NCBI GenBank assembly: GCA_964596015.1
Contig: CAZQSB010000001.1
Span: 1 to 64,000, forward strand
Direction: 5' to 3'
DNA length: 64,000 nt
From: WJMD01 sp964596015
Lineage (GTDB): Bacteria; Joyebacterota; Joyebacteria; Joyebacterales; Joyebacteraceae
Shown here: positions 26,231 through 34,957 of the stretch, in pieces
Position numbering within the stretch: position 1 is the first letter of the stretch
Layout: every line of letters starts with the position of its first letter
Translations under genes and position numbers: made by a program
Notes under the pieces: model-generated
Seen by the model: only the letters and a program-made list of their open reading frames with translations
Database searches by the model: none
Told to the model about the DNA's origin: nothing

Positions 26231-29200
26231 CTACTTCAGCATGACCATCTTCCGGTCGACCCGGTAGTTCCCGATCTCGATGCGGTAGAAGTAGACGCCG
26301 GAGCTCATGCGCTCGCCGGTGTCGTCCCGACCGTGCCACACGGCCATGTGGGTGCCGCCGGGCATCTCGTCGTCGACCAGCGTTCGCACCAGTCGGCCCG
26401 AAAGGTCGTAGACAGTGATCCGAACCGGACTGCCGGGCGACGGCACCGTGTAGCGGATCCGCGTCGTCGGGTTGAAGGGGTTCGGGTAGTTGTAGCTCGC
26501 GAACGGCTTCCCGGTCTCACCGTCTATGCCGGTCGGGCACTCCGTGTACGTCTCGATGTGGAGCTCGTCGGTCCACGGAACGTAGTCCACCAGACCGTAG
26601 AACAGGCTGTCGCCCACGCAGACGTCGCCCCAGTAGTTGTAGTCTGCGTCGATCGACACCGGACTCGTGCTGAAGACCTGGAAGACGGAGTTGTCGAAGA
26701 TATCGTTCGCGTCGGCGAGCGTCCTCCCTACCTCCGGACCCGGATCGCCCGACACATTGATGCCCGAGAACCCGTTCATGACGATCTGGTTGCCCGTGAG
26801 GAACGGAGCCGACAAGTCGGCGACCGCGACACCGTTCGAGTTGCCCGTCACCGTACATCCGGAAAGCGTCGGCGCGCCGCCGTACTTGAAGCTCGCACCC
26901 GTCCCCGCGTTCTGGAAAACGCAGTCCTCGACCAGCAGATACGAGCCCCAGCACTCCAGCCCGGCCGTCGCGGTGCCGAGTCCGTCGATCGTGAAGCCGG
27001 ACAGGCGAGAGAGGTCGCTCAGGCCGGTCGCGGTGACGATGTTGCCCGAGCTGCTCCGGATGGTCGTTGCGGCGGGCCCGCCGGAGCTCGTCACGATGAC
27101 GCCGTCCTTGAGCGTGATGTTCTCGGTGTACGTCCCGGACGCAACCAGGACCGTGTCGATGGCGCTGGCCGCGTCGATGGCGCTCTGGATCGAGGCGTAC
27201 GGCGACGGCACGCCGAGGACCTGTCCGCTTCCCATGATGACGGTCTCGGAGTAGTTGCTCTTCTGCGAGGCCGCGTCGGAGGCCGCCAGCCTGTAAAAGT
27301 ACGTCCAGCTCGGATCCGGCCCCTCGTCGGTGAACGTCGTGTCGGCCGTGAACCCGACGAGCAGATCCGAGTCGATCGGCGGCGAGATCGGCGTGGTGTC
27401 GCGGTAGACCCAGTAGCGCCGGAAGTCGCTCTCGCAGTTCGGCTCCCAGGTCAGCACGATGTCGGGCCCGGCCCATTCTCCGGCGATGCCGTCGGGCGGC
27501 GAGGGCGACGGATCGATGCCGGCGCTCTCAGAGATCTGTCCTCTCCAGCCCGTGTCGTAGACGGGGAGGACGGAGTAGAAGTAGTTGTCTCTCGGGCAGT
27601 CGACCGTCTCAAGGTCCACGAAGGTCGTCTCCGAGGCGGCCGCCCATCCGACCGAGTCGGCCGGATCGATGATCGTCGCCCGCTCGATGACGTAGTAGTC
27701 GACCGGACCGGCCGCGTCGCTCCAGGCGAGCTCGTTCGCTCCCTCGTTGAAGACGACATCAACGTTGGAGGGACCGTCGTAGCAGATCTCGCCGGTGACC
27801 TTGTTCGACGGCGCTCCCTCGAGACCACCGAGGTCGACGGCCGAGACCCAGTAGTTGTGCGGGATGCACGCGGGAATGGTGATGTCGACGAAGGACGTCT
27901 CCGGAGCGTCGACCGTCGCGAGAACCGTGGTCGGGACCTGCGTCGTGTCGCGGTAGACGACATAGTAATCAACGTCGTCCTTCGCGGGAGGCGCCCCCCA
28001 CCCGAGCTCGACCGATGCACCGATCTCGGCCAGCTGGAGATTCTGCGGGCCGACGGGACAGCCGATGCCCAGGGCCCCCATGTCGACGCCGCCGAAGCCG
28101 GTGCCCAGAGTCGGCGAGGAGGCGTGCACGGAGTAGTCTCCGGACGCCGCGTCGCAGAAGTCCGGGTCCTGTGTGAGCGTCCCCTCGCCGCCGGAGCAGC
28201 CGCTGTAGTTCCCGGACGTGTTGTTCCAGACGTCGTTGTAGGTGATGGCGGGCGTCGCGCTCGAACAGACGATCCCATAACCGTCGTTCGAGGCGATGAT
28301 GTTGTCCCTGATCAGGTTCCCTGTCTCGTTCGAGACGGCGACACCGTCCGACGAGTTCCCAGCGATGGTCGAATTGGTGACGTCGGTGACCGACGAGTTC
28401 AGATTGATGCCGTCGCCGCCGTTGTCGTAGACCGCGACGTAGCGGACACGACACTCGGAGTTGTCGGGATCGTTGATGAAGATGCCGTGATCGGTATTGC
28501 CGTGGACGCGGCAGTACTCGATGATCGCATCCTCATCGGTAACACTGCCTGTCCCCGAGACGACGCCGATCCCGCGCCAGCAGTTCAGGACCTCACAGTT
28601 CCTGACCGTCACCCCGGTGTTCCTGAGATAAAGGCCGTACGAAACCCCGCCCGAGTTCCTGATCGTGAAGCCGTCGATCACGATGTGGTCGAGGCCCGAG
28701 CAGTCCAGCACGTGGTCGGTGCCGCCGCCGTCGATGATGGTCGGGTAGGCATCCGGATCGCGCTCCGTGAAGTCGGCGCTGTACCCGCCGTAGAGTGAGA
28801 CGTAGTCCGGCAGGTCGAGCGACTCGCTGTACGTCCCGGCGGCCACGCGGACGATGTCCCCGCGCTCGGCCGCGGCGAGCGCCGCGGCGATGGTGCCGTA
28901 CTCGTCAGGCACCAGTCGCTCCTTCGGAATGTGCGCGTTGACGGGGCGATAGTTCCCGCTGCCGATGCCTGAGACGCCGTACTTGATGTAGAAGAAGCCA
29001 TTCTCACCCCAGTCCTTGCCCCAGCTGTTCTTGACGATCCAGGCGCCGTCTCCGCCGCACATCGCGTCGTCCCAGCCGACGATGAGCACGGCATGCCCGC
29101 CGTCGGCAGAGCCGGTCGGTACGTAGCAGCCGCTCGTGTAGCCGTACAGGTCATCGTAGACGGTCATGCCGGTGGAGACCGGACCGTACGTCTGCACGGC

Positions 29201-29866
29201 GTTCTTGATCGACGCGACCGTCGAGGAAACGAACGAGTAGCCGTCGATGATGGCGACCTTCTCGCACTGGTTGTGGCGGCAGCTCGTTCCGTTCTCGGCC
29301 CGGTAGGGATAGCACTCCTCCGTGACGCCTCCGGGATCCATGTGGAGCTTGTAGGCTTCGCCGGACCAACCTCCATCGCAGTCGGAACCGGCGAAGTTGC
29401 AGTCGATCGACTGCTGCTCGGAGAGGTCGAGAATGACGCCCTCGTTGATCCGGATGTGAGCCTCGGTAGCGCCGCAGGCGGCGAACGCCCAGCACGAACC
29501 GCAGTCGAGCTGGTCGTCGGCCGGCGTCACTCCGTCGTAGTCGCGCCAGTCGAAGGAGCTTCTGAATGTGCGGGCTTCGACCTCGGGGTCAGGACGGAGC
29601 GTATCGAAGACGGCCTGAATGTGAGGCGGCGTCACGTTGCCCAGAAGCGCTCGCCGCTCGTCGGGCGAGAGCTCGGTGATCGATGTCGGACCCGCCTCCC
29701 AATCCAGCCCCCTCTCCTCGATCCGTTCCCTGATCTCGGCGATGTACTCGGCCTCCTCCGGCGTCATCTGGCGTTCTTCCGCCGACGCGAACGGCGCGCC
29801 GACCGCGAGGAGCGCGATGGCCAGAAGGACGACGAAGAGCATCTGAGCTGACGGGTTTCTGCGCAT
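26231..29866 (-). CDS. Secreted papain-family (C1A) peptidase with beta-helix domains and FlgD-like tail
   Basis: 1211 residues from ATG 29866 (GGGGAG nine bases upstream). Residues 1-29 are a signal peptide; a short pro-region precedes the C1A domain with catalytic Cys125 (CGSCWAFA), His258 (DGGHAVLIVGW) and Asn280 (VKNSWGKDW). The oxyanion Gln is in ADDQLDCG. From about 320 a right-handed beta-helix (DUF1565-like, repeated short N/D-rich turns) follows, then fibronectin-type segments, a second beta-helix around 960-1100 starting YASIQSAIDAAS, and a C-terminal FlgD-like Ig domain (YPNPFNPTT, SGVYFYR, KMVMLK). This modular protease is probably cell-surface or extracellular. The two beta-helices suggest polysaccharide or surface binding. 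Confidence 0.9.
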   Translation of the reverse strand: MRRNPSAQMLFVVLLAIALLAVGAPFASAEERQMTPEEAEYIAEIRERIEERGLDWEAGPTSITELSPDERRALLGNVTPPHIQAVFDTLRPDPEVEARTFRSSFDWRDYDGVTPADDQLDCGSCWAFAACGATEAHIRINEGVILDLSEQQSIDCNFAGSDCDGGWSGEAYKLHMDPGGVTEECYPYRAENGTSCRHNQCEKVAIIDGYSFVSSTVASIKNAVQTYGPVSTGMTVYDDLYGYTSGCYVPTGSADGGHAVLIVGWDDAMCGGDGAWIVKNSWGKDWGENGFFYIKYGVSGIGSGNYRPVNAHIPKERLVPDEYGTIAAALAAAERGDIVRVAAGTYSESLDLPDYVSLYGGYSADFTERDPDAYPTIIDGGGTDHVLDCSGLDHIVIDGFTIRNSGGVSYGLYLRNTGVTVRNCEVLNCWRGIGVVSGTGSVTDEDAIIEYCRVHGNTDHGIFINDPDNSECRVRYVAVYDNGGDGINLNSSVTDVTNSTIAGNSSDGVAVSNETGNLIRDNIIASNDGYGIVCSSATPAITYNDVWNNTSGNYSGCSGGEGTLTQDPDFCDAASGDYSVHASSPTLGTGFGGVDMGALGIGCPVGPQNLQLAEIGASVELGWGAPPAKDDVDYYVVYRDTTQVPTTVLATVDAPETSFVDITIPACIPHNYWVSAVDLGGLEGAPSNKVTGEICYDGPSNVDVVFNEGANELAWSDAAGPVDYYVIERATIIDPADSVGWAAASETTFVDLETVDCPRDNYFYSVLPVYDTGWRGQISESAGIDPSPSPPDGIAGEWAGPDIVLTWEPNCESDFRRYWVYRDTTPISPPIDSDLLVGFTADTTFTDEGPDPSWTYFYRLAASDAASQKSNYSETVIMGSGQVLGVPSPYASIQSAIDAASAIDTVLVASGTYTENITLKDGVIVTSSGGPAATTIRSSSGNIVTATGLSDLSRLSGFTIDGLGTATAGLECWGSYLLVEDCVFQNAGTGASFKYGGAPTLSGCTVTGNSNGVAVADLSAPFLTGNQIVMNGFSGINVSGDPGPEVGRTLADANDIFDNSVFQVFSTSPVSIDADYNYWGDVCVGDSLFYGLVDYVPWTDELHIETYTECPTGIDGETGKPFASYNYPNPFNPTTRIRYTVPSPGSPVRITVYDLSGRLVRTLVDDEMPGGTHMAVWHGRDDTGERMSSGVYFYRIEIGNYRVDRKMVMLK

Positions 29867-29978
29867 GGGTTCGGCTCCCCGGAGCGAGCGGCGCTGACTG
29901 GTTCGGCGGACCCGCCGTGTGCCTCTCCCCCTCCGCTCACGGGGGTCGCGACCGGTCCACACATCTCTTGCATTATGC

Positions 29979-30007
29979 ATTTTAGCATGAAAACGGGCCG
30001 AATTCAA
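29979..30007 (-). promoter_or_regulatory. Sigma70-type promoter for the papain-like gene
   Basis: TTGAAT, 17-bp spacer, TAAAAT on the minus strand. The leader would be about 105 nt. Confidence 0.7.
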
Positions 30008-30128
30008 CAAACACCCGTTCTCCGGACCCTCTCCGGTCCGAACTCCTTGACAAGATGAACAAGTAGCATAGTCCGTTCCCTGTTGCGTCCGGGACCGCTT
30101 CGCGCTTCGCCGTGGCCGACCTCGCGCT

Positions 30129-30157
30129 TTGACGGGTCCCGCTCCGGCTGGTACCCT
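30129..30157 (+). promoter_or_regulatory. Promoter placed for a leaderless flavoprotein mRNA
   Basis: TTGACG, 17-bp spacer, TACCCT. The -10 ends 10 bp before ATG 30168, so the transcript would begin within a few bases of the start codon. Confidence 0.6.
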
Positions 30158-30167
30158 CTTCCTTCCT

Positions 30168-31535
30168 ATGAAACCCCTGAGCTTGCCCAGAACGCCCGAC
30201 GCGCTGGTCGTCGGAGCCGGAACGGCCGGGACCACGGTGGCGCGGCGCATCGCCGAGGCCGGGTTCGAGGTCCTCCTCTGCGACCGGGCCGCGGCCGAGG
30301 ACATCGGACGCAAGGTCTGCGGGAACGCCCTTTCCGCAGACGGGCTCGCCGCGCTCGACGGCATGCCTGAGAGACCGAACGGCCCGGAGGTAGCCGGCGT
30401 CCTCGACGGCGGAACGCTCATTCTTCCCGACGGTCTGTCCAGTGTGCGCATCCCCGTCGGAGGCGTCGTTCTCAACCGGGTGGTCTTCGGCCAGCGCCTC
30501 CTCGCCGACGCCGCCGAGGCCGGCGTCGTCGTCGCCACGTCGTGCGCGTGCTCCGGGTGGGCCGACCGCGAGCGCGGAACCGTCGCCATCCGGACGGACG
30601 GCGGCGAAGCCCTCGAGATCGAACCGAGGATCGTCGTCGACGCGTCGGGGTACGCCTCCGTGCTGACGGCCCGCGGTGGTCCGACCCACGGCTTCGAGCT
30701 CTCCCGCGAAGATGTCGGCATCGGCTACCGGCGCGTGGTCCCTCTGCTCGAGCCCCTGAGCGCCCCTTCCGACGGTCGTGTCGTGCTGTCGCCCGAGGGC
30801 GCGCTCGGGGGATACGGCTGGGTCTTCCCGATCTCCGACAGGCTGGCGAACATCGGACTCGGAGGCCCGCTCTCGTCGGTCGGAAGCGGCATCAGGAAGG
30901 CGTACGAGAGGTTCGTGGCGTCGCAGGACGATCTCGCGCCAGCGGACGAGATCGACGCGGGCGCCGGGCTTCTGCCGCTTCGAAGACCCATACCCAGTCT
31001 GGTCGGCCGCGGCTTCCTGTCGGTGGGCGACGCGGGCTGCCAGACGAGCCCCCTTCACGGTGGCGGCATCGCACCCTCCATCCTCGCGGGCGACGCCGCC
31101 GGACGAACGGCGGTCGATGCGCTCAGAAGGGGCGACACTTCGGCGGAGAGCCTCTGGAGCTACAACGTCTGGTACATGCGCGAAATGGGAGCCAGACACG
31201 CGGCCCACGACATGCTGCGCCGGGTGCTCTACGCGCTCTCGGACGACGACCTCGTCTATCTGACCGTCGAGTTCGCGCGGGCCGGTCTCATGATGGGAGC
31301 GGTCCGGAGAGGCGGCCTCAGACCGCCGCTTCGCGAAGCCGTCCGCGTGGCGGGCCGGGCGCTCGTTCGCCCGGGTCTCACTGTCTCGCTCCTCCGGGCA
31401 GGACGTCTCATCGACCGTGTTCGGAGGCACCACCGCGACTACCCGGAGAATCCCCGGCGGCTCGACTCGTGGATCGGACATGTCGAGTACCTGAACCGCG
31501 CCCTCTCGAAGTTCGTGACCGGAGGAACAGGATGA
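30168..31535 (+). CDS. Geranylgeranyl-reductase-family FAD-dependent oxidoreductase
   Basis: 455 residues from ATG 30168. The N-terminal dinucleotide motif ALVVGAGTAGTTVARRIAEAG is followed by KVCGNALSADG, the sequence after the FAD loop typical of the geranylgeranyl/menaquinone reductase group. GYGWVFPISDRLANIGLGG and VGDAGCQTSPLHGGGIAPSI are the family's second and third FAD-contact blocks. Members reduce polyprenyl chains of lipids or quinones. There is no purine-rich ribosome site ahead of the ATG, and the promoter lies right against it, so translation is probably leaderless. Its stop overlaps the start of the beta-helix gene (ATGA). Confidence 0.85.
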   Translation: MKPLSLPRTPDALVVGAGTAGTTVARRIAEAGFEVLLCDRAAAEDIGRKVCGNALSADGLAALDGMPERPNGPEVAGVLDGGTLILPDGLSSVRIPVGGVVLNRVVFGQRLLADAAEAGVVVATSCACSGWADRERGTVAIRTDGGEALEIEPRIVVDASGYASVLTARGGPTHGFELSREDVGIGYRRVVPLLEPLSAPSDGRVVLSPEGALGGYGWVFPISDRLANIGLGGPLSSVGSGIRKAYERFVASQDDLAPADEIDAGAGLLPLRRPIPSLVGRGFLSVGDAGCQTSPLHGGGIAPSILAGDAAGRTAVDALRRGDTSAESLWSYNVWYMREMGARHAAHDMLRRVLYALSDDDLVYLTVEFARAGLMMGAVRRGGLRPPLREAVRVAGRALVRPGLTVSLLRAGRLIDRVRRHHRDYPENPRRLDSWIGHVEYLNRALSKFVTGGTG

Positions 31536-32767
31536 AGAGCCACAACCCGGCGCGCCTCGCCCTGGTCGTCGTCGCGGTTCTGGCGACGGCTCTTCCCGCG
31601 CGGACCATTCTCGTCAGACGGGCGACCGACTCGAACGGCGCCGCGCTCCACGACCTCGAGGCGGCGCTCGCCGTCGCCCGGGACGGCGACACCATCATCG
31701 TGGGGCCGGGTGCCTGGGACGCGGTCCCCGAGCCGTTCGTCGAGGAGTTCTGCGGCAACTGCGAGGAGCACGGGACGAGCGTCGAGGCGACCACCGGCTT
31801 CGCTGTCCGGGGGAAGGCGGTCCGCATCATCGGGGCCGGCGCCGGACGCACGGTCCTCCGGACGCACGCCGGCTACGGGCTCTACTTCGAAGACAGCGAC
31901 GGGTCGCACGTCGAAGGCCTCACCATCACCGGCGGCGTGCGCGACCCGGACGGCGCCGCGACCGACGCAGGGATCGTCGCGAGGAGAAGCCGGGTCGTCA
32001 TCGCGCGGGTCGAGATAGCCGACAACACGGACCGCGCCGACGACGTCGTCGTGGGCATCGGCGGCGTCATGGGTCGCGAGGGAGCCGTGCTCGAGATCGT
32101 CGGGAGCGAGATCCGAAACAACGGCTGGGACGGCGTGGCGCTCTACCGCGGAGCGACGGCCCTGATCATCGACAACTCCATCTCGGAAGGACGGGGCGCG
32201 GGGATCGGCGTCACGTGGGACGCGGTGGCGGTCGTGTACAGGAACGAGATATCCGGCTACTGGAAGGGCATCGGCAGCTTCGGAAGCTCCCGGGCCGTCG
32301 TCCGGAACAACATCGTGCGCGACAACCTCGGCTGGGGCGTCGTGGCGACGGGAACGTCGACGATGGAGGCCTCCAACAACGTCATCGTCCGAAACGGCAA
32401 CTGCGGATTCGCGCTGTGGAGCGACGAGGCGTCCGGGCTCTTCACGAACAATGTGGTCGCCTGGAACGGATGGCGCGAGGAGTGGGTCTGCCCGAGGGTC
32501 GGCGTCTGGATGAACGGTGACCCGGCGCGGATGCCCGTCGAGTTCAACGACGTGTGGCGGAACGTCGAGGACGACTACCGCGACATGGAGGACCCGACGG
32601 GAACGCGCGGCAACATCTCGGTCGCGCCCGCCTTCGCGGGCTCGCTCGACTTCCGTCCGCTCCCCGCCTCGCCTCTCATCGACGCCGGAAACCCGCTCTT
32701 CACCGACCCCGACGGAACGCGGTCGGACATCGGGGCGCACGGGGGACCGGCCGCTCCGCCGAGGTGA
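31532..32767 (+). CDS. Secreted right-handed beta-helix protein
   Basis: 411 residues, ATG with GGAGGAACAGG upstream and overlapping the flavoprotein stop by four bases. A signal peptide covers about residues 1-22. LHDLEAALAVARDGDTIIVGPGAW is the usual entry turn of periplasmic copper-binding/DUF1565-type beta-helices. It is followed by about ten short coils with N-rich turns (IRNNGWDGVALYRG, VRDNLGWGVVATG, VRNGNCGFALW) up to residue 345. The C-terminal LDFRPLPASPLIDAGNP is the common closing motif of such proteins. There is no catalytic triad that I can identify; a surface-binding or glycan-associated role is possible. Confidence 0.82.
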   Translation: MKSHNPARLALVVVAVLATALPARTILVRRATDSNGAALHDLEAALAVARDGDTIIVGPGAWDAVPEPFVEEFCGNCEEHGTSVEATTGFAVRGKAVRIIGAGAGRTVLRTHAGYGLYFEDSDGSHVEGLTITGGVRDPDGAATDAGIVARRSRVVIARVEIADNTDRADDVVVGIGGVMGREGAVLEIVGSEIRNNGWDGVALYRGATALIIDNSISEGRGAGIGVTWDAVAVVYRNEISGYWKGIGSFGSSRAVVRNNIVRDNLGWGVVATGTSTMEASNNVIVRNGNCGFALWSDEASGLFTNNVVAWNGWREEWVCPRVGVWMNGDPARMPVEFNDVWRNVEDDYRDMEDPTGTRGNISVAPAFAGSLDFRPLPASPLIDAGNPLFTDPDGTRSDIGAHGGPAAPPR

Positions 32768-32782
32768 CCGGCCGCTCGTAGC

Positions 32783-32840
32783 CCCCGGTCGACCCGCCCC
32801 CGCGGCCGGGCCGGCCACAGCCCCGGTCGACCCGTCCCCG
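32783..32840. repeat. Two near-identical 20-bp direct repeats
   Basis: CCCCGGTCGACCCGCCCCCG at 32783-32802 and the same sequence with one change at 32821-32840, spaced 38 bp start to start, between two convergent genes. Meaning unknown. Confidence 0.6.
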
Positions 32841-32860
32841 AAGCCGCACGCGCGAGCCAC

Positions 32861-34957
32861 CTATCCCTTGTACTGAAGCTCGTACAGTCTGTAGTAGTAG
32901 CCGCGCTTCGCGAGGAGCTCCTGGTGGGTGCCCTCCTCGCAGATCCTGCCGTGGTGCATGACGAGGATCCTGTCGGCGTGCTGAATGGTCGAGAGGCGAT
33001 GGGCGATGACGATCGACGTCCGGTCTTCCAGCAGGCGTACGAGGGCGTCCTGGATCAGCCGCTCGGTCTCCGTGTCGATGTTGGACGTCGCCTCGTCGAG
33101 GATCAGGACCAGTGGATCGAACGCCAGCGCGCGGGCGAACGCGAGAAGCTGGCGCTGACCGGTCGAGAGCGTCGAGCCGCGCTCCCGCACCTCCTCGTCG
33201 TAACCCCCGGGAAGACGCTCGATGAAGTGATCGGCATGGACGTGGCTCGCGATCCTCTTGAGGTCCTCGTCGGCGACGTCGTCCTTGCCCAGACGTATGT
33301 TCCCCTTGATGTCGCCCGCGAATATGAACACGTCCTGCATCACGAGGCCGAGCTGCGACCGGAGGTAGTCCTTCGACATGTTCCTGATGTCGACACCGTC
33401 GAAGAGAATGCTGCCCGAACGCACGTCATAGAACCGCTCGAGCAGACTGATGATCGACGTCTTCCCGGCGCCGGTGGCGCCGACGATGGCGACCGTCTCC
33501 CCCGGCTCGACATTGAACGAGACATGCTTCAGCACCCACTCGTCGTCGACGTATGCGAAGCAGACGTCGTCGAATTCGATCCTGCCCTCCCGCTTCTCCG
33601 GCCTCACGGGATCCTCGGGTTCCGGGATCACGTCCTCGTTGTCGAGCAGCATGAAGATGCGCTCCGACGACGCCATCGCCTGCTGCATCGTGCTGTACTG
33701 CTCGGTCAGGTTCCGGATCGGCCTGAAGAACATCTGCACGTAGGAGAGGAACGCGACGAGCGTCCCGAGCGAGAGCGTCGACCTCAGGACCTGCCCGCCG
33801 CCGTACCAGATAACGAGACCGATGGCGACGGCGCTCGCGAGTTCCATCAGCGGCATGAACATCGCGAAGACCCGGATCTGTCTCATCGCCGCGAGGAAGT
33901 TGTCGTGGTTGATCTTGCGGAACCGGCGCATGCTCTCATCCTCGCGCCGGAAGATCTGAGTCACGCGCATGCCGCTGATGCTCTCCTGGAGCGTGGCGTT
34001 GATGCGCGCCACCCGCATCCGGACCTCTCTGAAGGCGTCCCTGATCTTGACGCTGAAGACGACCGTCGCCCACGCCATGAACGGCAGCACCGCGAAGCTC
34101 ACCAGAGCCAGCCGCCAGTTGAGGCGGAGCATCAGAACGACGACGCCCACGAGGATGAACACGTCGCGAAGCAGCATGATGACGATCGAGGTGAACATCT
34201 CGTGGAGCACCTCGACGTCGTTGGTGGCGCGGGTGACCAGACGGCCGATCGGGTTCCTGTCGAAGAACGAGAGCGACAACCGCTGCAGATGCCGAAGGAT
34301 CTGCATTCGGATGTCGTACATCACCCTCTGGGACGTGAGCTCCATCATGTTGATCTGAACGAGGCGCACGACGAACGACCCGAGCAGGATCCCGATGATG
34401 ATGAGCGCGATCCTGCCGACACCGGCGAAGTCGTCCCGGCGGAGGGCCGTCAGGTCCTCTTCCGAGAGCTCCGACAGGCTGTTGTACGGGATGCCGACGA
34501 AGCGACCGGCGGGAACGTATCCCTCGCGCGTGAGACCCCGTTCCTCGACGACCTGTCTGTCGGCGAGATAGTAGTCCCTCTGACCGATGAGCCCGGAATC
34601 GCGCGCGCGTGCGACCTCCCTCGGGTCGAAACCGGAGAGGTTCTTCGAGCTGACGAGGAAGGCCTCACCCTCGTCGACCGCCACGAGGTCCTGCCTGTGC
34701 CGCTCTATGAAGCTCTCGGCCACGTCGGCAGGCGCATCGTCGGGAACCACCATCCGGTGAGTCGAGACGATGTAGTCGTCGATGGCGAGACGCGTGAGAT
34801 AAGGCAGCGCCAGTTCGGCGCCCGCCACCCCGATAAGGATGACGACGGACACGACGACCAGCCGGAGGTACGGCCGAACGTACCTGAGAAGACGACCGAC
34901 CAGCCGCTGGTCGTACGCCTTCCCCATGATCTCTTCGTCGTGGTATTCGTACGCCAT
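32861..34957 (-). CDS. ABC exporter half-transporter (membrane + ATPase), second of a pair
   Basis: About 698 residues; ATG 34957 overlaps the stop of the first ABC gene (TGATG). The membrane domain starts with LLRYVRPYLRLVVVSVVILIG. Between the first and second helices there is an insertion of about 110 charged, extracytoplasmic residues (about 70-175), longer than in MsbA. The ATPase domain has Walker A GATGAGKTS, Q-loop VMQDVF, signature LSTGQ instead of LSGGQ, Walker B LVLILDEATS and switch His in IAHRLS. The pair probably forms a heterodimeric multidrug or lipid exporter, in which one site is often degenerate. Confidence 0.9.
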   Translation of the reverse strand: MAYEYHDEEIMGKAYDQRLVGRLLRYVRPYLRLVVVSVVILIGVAGAELALPYLTRLAIDDYIVSTHRMVVPDDAPADVAESFIERHRQDLVAVDEGEAFLVSSKNLSGFDPREVARARDSGLIGQRDYYLADRQVVEERGLTREGYVPAGRFVGIPYNSLSELSEEDLTALRRDDFAGVGRIALIIIGILLGSFVVRLVQINMMELTSQRVMYDIRMQILRHLQRLSLSFFDRNPIGRLVTRATNDVEVLHEMFTSIVIMLLRDVFILVGVVVLMLRLNWRLALVSFAVLPFMAWATVVFSVKIRDAFREVRMRVARINATLQESISGMRVTQIFRREDESMRRFRKINHDNFLAAMRQIRVFAMFMPLMELASAVAIGLVIWYGGGQVLRSTLSLGTLVAFLSYVQMFFRPIRNLTEQYSTMQQAMASSERIFMLLDNEDVIPEPEDPVRPEKREGRIEFDDVCFAYVDDEWVLKHVSFNVEPGETVAIVGATGAGKTSIISLLERFYDVRSGSILFDGVDIRNMSKDYLRSQLGLVMQDVFIFAGDIKGNIRLGKDDVADEDLKRIASHVHADHFIERLPGGYDEEVRERGSTLSTGQRQLLAFARALAFDPLVLILDEATSNIDTETERLIQDALVRLLEDRTSIVIAHRLSTIQHADRILVMHHGRICEEGTHQELLAKRGYYYRLYELQYKG

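Larger units (their letters stand above)
29867..30167. other. Divergent region between the papain-like gene and the flavoprotein gene
   Basis: No gene. An AT-rich island around 29965-30015 holds the minus-strand promoter of the peptidase. A plus-strand promoter ends about ten bases before the flavoprotein ATG. Confidence 0.6.
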
